A stretch of 64,000 nt of DNA from Candidatus Poribacteria bacterium. GTDB taxonomy: Bacteria; Poribacteria; WGA-4E; WGA-3G. Where the stretch lies: positions 1-64,000 of the forward strand of contig JAJDWA010000072.1 of NCBI GenBank assembly GCA_022825825.1. The letters are read 5' to 3'. This document shows positions 54,444 through 62,104 of this stretch, one piece after another. Position 1 is the stretch's first letter. Every line of letters begins with the position of its first letter. Below the pieces are notes generated by a model. The model searched no databases, was not told the DNA's origin, and saw nothing but the letters and a program-made list of their open reading frames with translations. Made by a program: the position numbers and the translations under genes.

Positions 54444-54827
54444 ATGCATCAACCTACAGACACCCATCGCACAGCGAAAGACCTATCACCAGAAGAGTTA
54501 GCAGAATACAGCCGCCGCCTTGACGAGCACTTCAAAAATCGGAAAGTGGATGAAGAATTGCTACAACGCGCATGGCAAATGGCACATCAAGTAGCAAACA
54601 TGCTCTATGAAGACTTCGGTGCAACACAAGTTGCTGTCTTCGGGTCGCTTGCTGATCAGGATTCGTTCTCCAAATGGTCGGATATTGATATTGCTGTCTG
54701 GGGCATTCCGAATGACAAATATCTCCGCGCATCATCAATAGCATCGGACATCAGCGGTTTGTTCAAGGTTGACCTCGTTGACTTTAAAAGTTGTAAAAGA
54801 CTGTTTCGTGAAAGGATTCAAAGTTAA
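54444..54827 (+). CDS. MNT nucleotidyltransferase (copy 3, separated from its HEPN part)
   Basis: 127 aa with AAGGAGATAG upstream. It starts MHQPTDTHRTAKDLSPEELA like copy 2 and keeps GSLADQDSFSKWSDIDIAVW, with LFKVDLVDFKSC giving the third acid. It ends at a TAA (54825-54827) right after RERIQS, where copies 1 and 2 continue into the linker. The sequence that follows encodes a HEPN domain in another frame. The protein therefore equals a stand-alone MntA-like antitoxin. Sequence identity to copy 2 is high to about codon 90 and drops afterwards. Confidence 0.75.
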   Translation: MHQPTDTHRTAKDLSPEELAEYSRRLDEHFKNRKVDEELLQRAWQMAHQVANMLYEDFGATQVAVFGSLADQDSFSKWSDIDIAVWGIPNDKYLRASSIASDISGLFKVDLVDFKSCKRLFRERIQS

Positions 54828-54841
54828 CTTATTTCTATTAA

Positions 54842-55336
54842 AAAAGGGATAATTTACAAAGTGGACAGGAGCTCGTTTTCCAAAATTATGATGAACGGAA
54901 TAAAATAGAGGAAACTGTAGGAAAAATAGTAGAGAGATTAGAAAAAATAAAAACAGCACCTGTTGAATATAGAGAAGAGATAGAAACGACAATCGCCAAA
55001 AATCTCGTAGATTGCTACAGGGGGATGGAGAACATTTTTAGGCAAATTGCGCTTGATGTTGACTTGCGGATACCCGATGGAAGTAGGGAGCATAAAGAAT
55101 TGCTCACACAGATGGCAGCGCCACAAGATGAACGACAACCTGTGATTTCTCAAGAGACGTTTGAACTGCTGCAGGAACTTTTGGAATTTCGTCACGTTTT
55201 CAATAATACTTATGGAGAAGGACTGGTTTATGAAAGAACAGAGAGAAATGCTAAACAGATTGGTGAGTTGTTTTATGCGTTCTCCGAAGAACTAAATGCG
55301 TTCACTACTTTTTTGAAAACACAGGAAAATGACTGA
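54842..55336 (+). pseudogene. HepT-like HEPN domain (copy 3, separate frame, no clear start)
   Basis: The frame opens after a stop at 54839-54841 and runs to 55336. Read through, it gives LVFQNYDERNKIEETVGKIV, YRGMENIFRQIALDVDLRIP, SREHKELLTQMAAPQDERQP and FRHVFNNTYGEGL, the same HepT-like domain as in copies 1 and 2. No ATG occurs before 55025, which would cut off the first helices, and no ribosome binding site is apparent. So it is probably the broken 3' half of a former fusion, unless a non-standard start is used. HEPN motif Rx4N. Confidence 0.65.
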
Positions 55337-55380
55337 ACATCTGTTTTTTATAATAATTTTCAAAACTTTGGAGGATCATG

Positions 55381-55686
55381 ATGTCAAATTCAGATTACAA
55401 TTACACATCCGAAGCCACCGTTGCGCGCGGCAAAGCCATATATCAGCAACTCAAGGACGAAGTTGAACTAAACCATAACGGAAAATTCTTAGTGATCGAT
55501 ATTGAGACAGAGTACTATGAAATCGATATTAGAGGCACGGCAGCAATTACTCGTCTCCTTGCTAAGCATCCTAATGCTGTCATTTACATGGTGCGAATCG
55601 GACACCGAACTGCTTATAAACTCGGTTTTAGGAGTACGTATGGCACTCTGACTAACAAAGTAGAGAAAAAGACATCAAACAATTAA
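55381..55686 (+). CDS. Small conserved protein paired with an aspartic protease
   Basis: 101 aa from the ATG at 55381, six bases after GGAGG. The sequence EATVARGKAIYQQLKDEVEL, GKFLVIDIETEYYEID and LLAKHPNAVIYMVRIGHRTA is a short conserved type known mainly from cyanobacteria and other environmental bacteria as hypothetical proteins. It is followed after one base by a clan AA aspartic protease gene, a pairing I recall from other genomes and one that looks like a two-gene module. The tight spacing suggests translational coupling. Function unknown, toxin-antitoxin-like by layout. Confidence 0.65.
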   Translation: MSNSDYNYTSEATVARGKAIYQQLKDEVELNHNGKFLVIDIETEYYEIDIRGTAAITRLLAKHPNAVIYMVRIGHRTAYKLGFRSTYGTLTNKVEKKTSNN

Positions 55687-55687
55687 A

Positions 55688-56056
55688 ATGATAACCGGAA
55701 AAATTGTTAACAATCAAGAAGCTACCATTGAATTGGAAGTTGTTGGGGTAGATCGTCTGGAAAAAATTGAAGCAATCATTGATACAGGTTTCACTGGTGA
55801 ATTAATGCTATCGGGTGATTTGATTGATCGTCTTGAAATTCCGCGAGTTGGGGAACTCCCTATAACTCTCGGTGATGGAAGTGAGGTATATGTCAGTCTG
55901 TATTTAACAATAGTAGTCTGGCATAGCGAAAAACGTATCGTCCAGACATTACGGACAGATGGGAATTCGTTAGTCGGCATGTCATTGCTTTTTGGAAATC
56001 GTCTAATATTAGATGTTGTAACAGATGGCGAGGTGTCAATTGAAATTTTGCCGTAA
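55688..56056 (+). CDS. Clan AA (retropepsin-like) aspartic protease family protein
   Basis: 122 aa. The aspartic protease signature is IEAIIDTGFTGELMLS (DTG at about residues 33-35), followed by LGDGSEVYVSLYLTIVVW and the second conserved turn LVGMSLLFGNRLILDVV. Single-domain members act as dimers. The ATG is one base after the stop of the preceding small gene. Such tiny proteases are often found as gene pairs with a small partner; substrate unknown. Confidence 0.85.
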   Translation: MITGKIVNNQEATIELEVVGVDRLEKIEAIIDTGFTGELMLSGDLIDRLEIPRVGELPITLGDGSEVYVSLYLTIVVWHSEKRIVQTLRTDGNSLVGMSLLFGNRLILDVVTDGEVSIEILP

Positions 56057-56116
56057 GAGCATCACAATGCTATATCGGGTTCCGAAATATCTATTAATTT
56101 GATTCTTGTTTAGAAA

Positions 56117-57274
56117 ATGACTGAATACACGCTTCTCCAGCAGATCAACGACTTCTGCAGATTACTCCGACAGATGGGCGTTAATGTAACAACAACTAAT
56201 CAACTCAGTTGGTGCAAGAGTGTTGAGTTGATCGACATTAGCGAACGAGATACGTTTTATCATACAGCACGAACAAATCTGATTGCTAACCAAGCAAACA
56301 AAGAGACATTTGACTTGGCTTTCAACCTGTTTTGGCGATATCCGAGACCCGAATTCCAAGCAGTTGATACAAACGGAGATGAATCCGAACCTTCTGCACT
56401 GCAAGACCTCTACGATGCTGACAACGAAGAGAATGTTATTGATCAATGGCTGGATTTTGAGGAAGAAAACGATGGAGAAGGACAAGAAGACGACCCTATT
56501 GCTTATAGTGTAGAGGAAGTCCTCACCCGAAAAGATTTTAGCGAGTTTACTACAGAGGATATGGAGAAGGCGCGTGACATCGTTGCGAAATTGGCGGCGG
56601 TCCTGGCTACGAGACTAAGCAGACGAAAGGTTATCAGTAGAAAAGGGAAGGTTATTGACTTCCGGAGAAGTTGGCGTAGGAGTCTTGCACACGGTGGCGA
56701 ACCGATTGAACTCATGCGGAAACAACAGAAGATCAAAAAGACAAAGATTCTGCTTCTCTGTGATGTGAGCGGGTCTATGGATTGTTATGCAAAATTCCTT
56801 ATCCAATTTATCTACGGCATGCAACAGGAATTGCGAGAAGTAGAAGTAGCAGTCTTCAGCACACATTTGACAAATATTACAGGGCTGCTTCGACGCAAAG
56901 GGTTAGCAGAAGGATTAAATGAAGTGGCAAACGTTGTTCCTGACTGGTCAGGCGGAACAAAGATAGGCGAAAGTCTGTTAGAATTCTATCGGCAGTTTGC
57001 TACGTCTTTTTCTGCGTATCGTACGGTGGTAATCCTTATCAGCGATGGTTGGGATAGAGGGGATGCAGATTTGCTCCGTCGATCGATGGAAATGTTACAT
57101 CGGCATGCGTATAAACTGATCTGGCTCAATCCGTTGCTCGGCAGCGACACCTATCAACCGATCTGTCGGGGTATCCGGACTGCTATGCCTTATGTAGATT
57201 ATTTTCTTCCCGCACATAATTTGGAGAGTTTGGCACAGTTGACAAAGGTATTGATTCCGCTCTGGGCAAAATGA
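56117..57274 (+). CDS. CoxE-like VWA domain protein
   Basis: 385 aa. The N-terminal half is helical (NDFCRLLRQMGVNVTTTNQL) with an acidic centre (DFEEENDGEGQEDDPIA). The C-terminal half is a VWA domain with a complete MIDAS: DVSGSMD, SGGTKIGESLLEF (Thr) and ISDGWDRGD (Asp). The order matches CoxE-like proteins, which normally work with a MoxR/CoxD AAA ATPase to insert metal or activate a large enzyme. No MoxR gene is adjacent. The start has no clear ribosome binding site. Confidence 0.85.
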   Translation: MTEYTLLQQINDFCRLLRQMGVNVTTTNQLSWCKSVELIDISERDTFYHTARTNLIANQANKETFDLAFNLFWRYPRPEFQAVDTNGDESEPSALQDLYDADNEENVIDQWLDFEEENDGEGQEDDPIAYSVEEVLTRKDFSEFTTEDMEKARDIVAKLAAVLATRLSRRKVISRKGKVIDFRRSWRRSLAHGGEPIELMRKQQKIKKTKILLLCDVSGSMDCYAKFLIQFIYGMQQELREVEVAVFSTHLTNITGLLRRKGLAEGLNEVANVVPDWSGGTKIGESLLEFYRQFATSFSAYRTVVILISDGWDRGDADLLRRSMEMLHRHAYKLIWLNPLLGSDTYQPICRGIRTAMPYVDYFLPAHNLESLAQLTKVLIPLWAK

Positions 57275-57305
57275 AACTATAAAAAATAAACAAGGAATTC
57301 TAACT

Positions 57306-58430
57306 ATGCAAGTTCAAGCGGCGGTGATGCTTCAACCGGGGCAAATAGAAATCCGCGAATTTGACAGACCGACACCTACAGATGACTCCCTCCTGCTACA
57401 AGTTGACAAAGTTGGTATTTGTGGCAGTGATAAGCACATGTATCTCGGACATACAGCACTGAAATTTCCTGTCATCCCTGGACATGAAGTTGTCGGCACA
57501 GTTGCCGAAATCGGCAAAAATGCGAATCAAGTTATGAACGTGATGGGCGGTCCGATTAAAGAGGGGGACCGCATCACCGTAGTCCCTGGCTCAAAAAATT
57601 GTGGCAGATGCTACTACTGTTTACATGTCCCTGGACGCCCGACTCTGTGTTCCGGACGAACTATTTACGGATTTAGTAACAGTGAAACACCTCCTTATCT
57701 GAACGGAGAATTCTCTGAATATACTTATATTCACGGAAATTCTTGGGTGTACAAAATACCTAAGGAGATTCCTGAAGAAATTTCTGTCCTAACAGAACCT
57801 GTAGCGGTTGCAACACGTGCTGTTGAACGCGCATGTGCCCCTGGATTGCCGCAGGTCGGTGATGGCTACAGTATTGGAAGTAGCGTTGCCGTGCTTGGGT
57901 GTGGCCCAATCGGTCTCCTTGTCATCGCTGTATTGCGGGATAGCGGGGCGGGGACTATCATTGCCACCGATCTTGTAGATAGCCGTTTGGAAATGGCAAA
58001 ACAGATGGGGGCAGATGTCGTTATAAATGTTGGCAATACCACGCCCGAAGAACGGGTTGAACAGATTCAATCTCTCACAAACGGTGTTGGTGTAGACATA
58101 GCCATTGAGTGTGCAGGTATACCTGCTGTATTCTCCGAAGCATTAGATGTCGTGAGACGTGGCGCGAAGGTTATTGAAGTCGGGCACTACACCGATTCTG
58201 GAAATACGCAAGTGAGACCGCATCAAATTTGTAATAAAGACTTAGATGTTTGCGGGGTATGGGCATATCCACAAATCCAATTTCAGACAGCGTTGGATTT
58301 TTTGCAGAGAACACGTGCACCCTTACACAAATTGATAACGCACCATCTTCCACTGAATCAACTGGAAACAGGCATTGACATGCTCGGCAAAGAAGGTGTT
58401 TACAAGGTTGTGATTGAACCGCAATCCTAA
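57306..58430 (+). CDS. Zinc-dependent alcohol dehydrogenase (MDR family)
   Basis: 374 aa; AAGGAA before the ATG. Catalytic zinc residues lie in GICGSDKHMYLG and GHEVVGTVAEIG (C, H, E), the structural zinc cysteines in CGRCYYCLHVPGRPTLC, and the Rossmann motif in VLGCGPIGLLVIAVLRDSGA followed by the acidic ATDLVDSRLEMAK. The overall type is threonine or sorbitol dehydrogenase-like. It begins 31 bp after the VWA gene but its role with it is unclear. Confidence 0.9.
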   Translation: MQVQAAVMLQPGQIEIREFDRPTPTDDSLLLQVDKVGICGSDKHMYLGHTALKFPVIPGHEVVGTVAEIGKNANQVMNVMGGPIKEGDRITVVPGSKNCGRCYYCLHVPGRPTLCSGRTIYGFSNSETPPYLNGEFSEYTYIHGNSWVYKIPKEIPEEISVLTEPVAVATRAVERACAPGLPQVGDGYSIGSSVAVLGCGPIGLLVIAVLRDSGAGTIIATDLVDSRLEMAKQMGADVVINVGNTTPEERVEQIQSLTNGVGVDIAIECAGIPAVFSEALDVVRRGAKVIEVGHYTDSGNTQVRPHQICNKDLDVCGVWAYPQIQFQTALDFLQRTRAPLHKLITHHLPLNQLETGIDMLGKEGVYKVVIEPQS

Positions 58431-58550
58431 GGATATTCAACAAATATACTGAATTATCATCAAATTACTAAAAGCGTAACTTCTTAGTTATTCGGGTGTT
58501 AAGGGTGTAAAGTCTATCTGTCAAATGAAATCCAATACATAGGTGAAAAG

Positions 58551-59537
58551 ATGAAAAATCGAAAACGCATATTCATTTTACTATGCTGTCAGATAATGTT
58601 ATTCATTTTCTGCTTTAATATTACGAAGGTCCTTGCAGATGATGCTCTGTCAAAAAGACCCGGAGAATCTTCGCTTTACAGAACGATTAAAAAGACAAAA
58701 GCCTATATTGTGAAACATCAGAATAAAGATGGTGGCTGGCCACTGGTGCCCGGTGAAAAAAGCGATGTGGAAATCACTGCCCTCGCTATCTGGGCATTAA
58801 CTGAAGCGGGCTGGGGTACCGGATCTCGTGTTATTCGTAGCGGAGTCAGGTACTTGAGAAAACACCAGCGTGAAGATGGTAGCTGGAACAACAATACCGC
58901 TCACACCGCCTTCACTCTCATCGCGTTGGCAAACGCAAAAGCGGATGCCGCCATACGATTTGATGGACTTCAGTGGCTTAAGAACGCCCAGAATCCAAGT
59001 GGGAGTTGGGGACGCAAAAACAAAGGGCCCGGACATGTCCTTTATACTTCCGCTACGCTCGCTGGATTTGATAAGCTCGGTTTCACTTGGACACGTTTCA
59101 GCCCTATTCTTTCGGGAGCGGAGTGGCTCGAGAAGTTGGAGCAAAGAAATTATGAAGGCTATTGGACACTACCCAGTGGAACGCAATCAGATATTTTTAT
59201 AACCTCTTGGGTGCTTCAAGGTTTATCACTTGCCTACAATATTGATAAGGAAATCGCTTGGTTAAAGCAGTTCCAGAACAACGATGGTGGATTTCCCAGA
59301 TTCAGAGGCAGACCGAGTGACCCAGAAGTCACTGCAGCTGTTATGATGGCACTTACCGCTAATAACGATCTGCTCAATACACAACGTATCGCAACTTCTT
59401 ACCTTACAAAAGCACAAGAACCTGATGGTAGTTTTGTTAGTGACATTCCAATAGAACTTAAGTCGCCCGTCGCGAACTTACAAACTACCTGTTTTGTCCT
59501 GATCGCCATCCATACAAAAGCAGATAGTGACCGATAA
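58551..59537 (+). CDS. Secreted terpene-cyclase-fold (squalene/prenyltransferase repeat) protein
   Basis: 328 aa. A signal peptide (IFILLCCQIMLFIFCFNITKVLA) leads an alpha-alpha toroid with QW-type repeats: YIVKHQNKDGGWP, YLRKHQREDGSWN, WLKNAQNPSGSWG, WLKQFQNNDGGFP and YLTKAQEPDGSFV. The acidic DXDD motif of true cyclases is absent, and being exported it is unlikely to make hopanoids. It is more like the poorly understood periplasmic members of this fold, perhaps glycan- or protein-binding. It stands alone. Confidence 0.8.
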   Translation: MKNRKRIFILLCCQIMLFIFCFNITKVLADDALSKRPGESSLYRTIKKTKAYIVKHQNKDGGWPLVPGEKSDVEITALAIWALTEAGWGTGSRVIRSGVRYLRKHQREDGSWNNNTAHTAFTLIALANAKADAAIRFDGLQWLKNAQNPSGSWGRKNKGPGHVLYTSATLAGFDKLGFTWTRFSPILSGAEWLEKLEQRNYEGYWTLPSGTQSDIFITSWVLQGLSLAYNIDKEIAWLKQFQNNDGGFPRFRGRPSDPEVTAAVMMALTANNDLLNTQRIATSYLTKAQEPDGSFVSDIPIELKSPVANLQTTCFVLIAIHTKADSDR

Positions 59538-59600
59538 TTATGTAAGTTGGGGTAAACTGCGGGTTAGATTGAACAACAACTCAAAATCCTTACCTTGCTG

Positions 59601-59884
59601 CGGAGGTTTCCTAACCCCGCCCTCTTCCCAATGCCGCTGGCGAAGTTTCCCAACCTCGCTAATTATTGAACCCTCGTTTTAGCAGGATAACAATTTTAGA
59701 AAAAAGTCAAGCAGAAATAAGTTCGTGCCCTTAGGTAAAGGCGAGGTTATGAAACCTCGCCAGCGGTAGATGGAGGGTAGTGAGAATTGCCTTGGACAAA
59801 GACGGGGTTATGAAACCCCGCCAGCGGCAGTTGGAGGAGCAGCGGAGGATGCCTTGAGCAAAGGCGGGGTTATGAAACCTCGCC
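59601..59884. repeat. REP-like palindrome array beside the RAYT gene
   Basis: Palindromes of the type GGCGAGGTT, ATGA, AACCTCGCC occur at 59740-59761, 59801-59822 and 59863-59884. Diverged ones with TTTCC loops are at 59601-59621 and 59639-59660. The 57-bp segment 59608-59664 recurs at 60419-60475 with one mismatch. The whole gap 59538-59888 is made of these repeats and holds no gene. Confidence 0.8.
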
Positions 59885-59888
59885 TTTT

Positions 59889-60353
59889 TCACCACTCCAT
59901 TTCGTATTTACACCGCCAATACGGATAATCTCGTGCAGTTTTTACCAACCCTTTTCTTACAGGATTCGCATAACAATAGGAGATCATCTTATTCAATGCC
60001 GCCTCATCCCGAACCGCCCAATCTCTATACTCGGCTTGCCAGAACTTTCCACGCCGCGATAGGCATTTATTGATCTCACGTGCTGTGAACAATTTCAACG
60101 AATGCAAAACCTTCGGAAGTGTTTGTCCGATCCCAAGTTTAATAATGCTATGCACATGGTCAGGCATAATCATGATACAAATCCACTGGATCCGGTCTTT
60201 CGTTTCCAACTAATCAAATGTTTCGAAGATGATTGAGGCAACCTTGTCGTTTGTGAGAAGTGGCAGCTGCTGATATGTGTTGATTATAATATGGTAATAG
60301 GCACCTGAAATTGAAGCCCTGCCTTTACGTAAGTTATGGTTTCGGTATTTCAT
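59889..60353 (-). pseudogene. REP-associated tyrosine transposase (RAYT), interrupted by an in-frame TAG
   Basis: Read from the ATG at 60353 the minus strand gives MKYRNHNLRKGRASISGAYY, then a TAG at 60212-60210 (codon 48), then in the same frame ETKDRIQWICIMIMPDHVHS to the TGA at 59889. IMPDHVHSII holds the HUH metal pair, and ISYCYANPVRKGLV the catalytic tyrosine and the conserved NPVRxGL. The order is that of the IS200-like RAYT family. With 154 codons it is about the normal size, so only one base change disables it. It lies inside an array of its probable REP targets. Confidence 0.85.
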
Positions 60354-60374
60354 GATGTTTCTCTACTTGTCGCT

Positions 60375-60475
60375 GGCGGGGTCTCTGAGAGTGCACCGCT
60401 CCATGTCGCTGGCGAGGCTTCCTAACCCCGCCCTCTTCCCAATGCCGCTGGCGAGGTTTCCCAACCTCGCTAATT
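60375..60475. repeat. REP-like palindromes on the other side of the RAYT gene
   Basis: GGCGGGGTCTCTGAG (60375-60389, partial), a palindrome at 60411-60432 with loop CTTCCTAA, and one at 60450-60470. The segment 60419-60475 is a direct copy of 59608-59664 with a single mismatch, so the RAYT gene lies between two 57-bp direct repeats. Confidence 0.8.
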
Positions 60476-60521
60476 CCAAGTAATTGTTGGCTTTACTATA
60501 AATTGATACCTATGGTGTCGA

Positions 60522-62051
60522 TCAAAATTCAACCAGTAGCTGCGGAATAATTGCTGCACTTCGCGTAGGCTTTTCAACGTTATTTACTTGGTAAACAAGT
60601 CGCGCTAAAGCACCTTCTGTGAAATGCCATGTCAACGCACCACCCAACGTCGACCAAACCTGTTCATCAGATGCTCGGTTAAACGTGAAAGTGCTAAATT
60701 TCTCCATATTCGGATTCCATACATCATACTTTAATCGAATATCTAAAGTTTCTGTTAAAGGTAACTCCGCGTGGAGATAATATCCCTCTACCGTTGCATT
60801 GCGGTCATCTGCTGGGATTGGAATATGTAGATATTTCAAAAGTTGTGTGTCTTGTCCACGCACCCATTCTGCTGCGAGATCAAACCGCCACAACTTGAAA
60901 CTTGTCGCCAGTCCCAAGCGACGTTTGTAGACCAACGTTGAAGGATTGACATCACCGTTAATCGGATTAAACGGATAACTATTGCCATCAAAATAGGATG
61001 CCCCAAGCCAAATCCGCTTTCCGAAAACAGGAAGTGTGCCGTTCACATGAACAAACAGCGGCGGACTGTTATTTCGGATCGGTTTCAGAACACCACCCCC
61101 ACTTCCGTGTGGCCCAATTCGGATGCCTGTTGCCACCGTTCCTTCTGTAACGGTGCGGAGTGAGTCCGGCCCATCCGCAAGTGATAACGTGTATGAGACG
61201 GGGCCGACAAAACCGTTGAGTTGGAATCCACGGTCAGAAATAAAACCGATGTTCTTTCGGACCAAATTATACAGCGGATTCGCTGCAGCGTCTGACTTTG
61301 TATCAATACCGAAACCGTGCCGAAACCGACCGATTTTCAGAGACGCACCCTTCGGCAAAACGGGTAGTCCTGTCAGGATTGCGTAAACAAATCCGTGATC
61401 GTCTGCAACTTGTATTCCTAAGGGAGAGGTCGTTAACAGCTGCTCACCTAATATGCTAACATGATCACCAATGCTGGTTGTTACCACAAATTCAGCGACG
61501 TGAATGAGCGTAGTGCCACTGTCCCAATTGTCTCTATCAGGGATTAAATCCTGCCCGCGAGTAGGGCGGCGGATATCCAAAGCACCACCGAATACAAGGT
61601 CTCCAAACGCGCCACCAAGAAAATCTGAACTACCTGTCCCCTCTGATGTTTCCGTGTCATCAAAACTGAAAACGTCTTCATCATCAAGATTTAATTCGTC
61701 ATCCGATTCAGAAAGGTCCTTTGGAGATTCAACATTTTCAGGAGTACTGGCAGCATCTCCTGGGTAGGAACGGGCAATAATTTCAGCGATGTTACTAAAC
61801 CCATCTTTATCCGAATCTGTCTTTTCAATACGTGTGAAGGTTGACAGATTCATGCCGTTGTGTAGGAATGCCCTGCCGTAAGGGTTAGGTGAATCTCCAC
61901 CCTTTTTTGAGAAATGACAGACGTTACAGCCACCTGCCCATTTATATTTAGCCTTAAACATTTTATGAAACGCTGGCAGCGCATAAGTCGATTGATCTGC
62001 GATCATGGCACAAAAAAGTGCCATCGCGCAGAGAAAAAAGATTTTTCGCAT
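60522..62051 (-). CDS. Outer-membrane beta-barrel-like protein with N-terminal c-type heme motif
   Basis: 509 aa; AAGGA seven bases upstream. A signal peptide (IFFLCAMALFCAMIADQSTYA) is followed by a c-heme site CNVCH (C42, C45, H46), a calcium-type loop DSDKDGFSNIAEI (80-92), an acidic linker (residues 105-140), and about 360 residues of beta-rich sequence with alternating pattern and a final phenylalanine (PQLLVEF), as in outer-membrane porins. The layout suggests a heme-bearing barrel for electron transfer or iron redox chemistry at the cell surface. It is followed upstream by two envelope genes on the same strand. Confidence 0.7.
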   Translation of the reverse strand: MRKIFFLCAMALFCAMIADQSTYALPAFHKMFKAKYKWAGGCNVCHFSKKGGDSPNPYGRAFLHNGMNLSTFTRIEKTDSDKDGFSNIAEIIARSYPGDAASTPENVESPKDLSESDDELNLDDEDVFSFDDTETSEGTGSSDFLGGAFGDLVFGGALDIRRPTRGQDLIPDRDNWDSGTTLIHVAEFVVTTSIGDHVSILGEQLLTTSPLGIQVADDHGFVYAILTGLPVLPKGASLKIGRFRHGFGIDTKSDAAANPLYNLVRKNIGFISDRGFQLNGFVGPVSYTLSLADGPDSLRTVTEGTVATGIRIGPHGSGGGVLKPIRNNSPPLFVHVNGTLPVFGKRIWLGASYFDGNSYPFNPINGDVNPSTLVYKRRLGLATSFKLWRFDLAAEWVRGQDTQLLKYLHIPIPADDRNATVEGYYLHAELPLTETLDIRLKYDVWNPNMEKFSTFTFNRASDEQVWSTLGGALTWHFTEGALARLVYQVNNVEKPTRSAAIIPQLLVEF

Positions 62052-62104
62052 GGTAGATTCCTTTTTATGAAAATGAATGTAGGTAGACTGGCAACCACAT
62101 CATG

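Noticed and set aside
59601..60475. CRISPR array
   Set aside because: The repeats are palindromes with variable spacing and alternate orientation around a RAYT gene, without unique regular spacers or cas genes.
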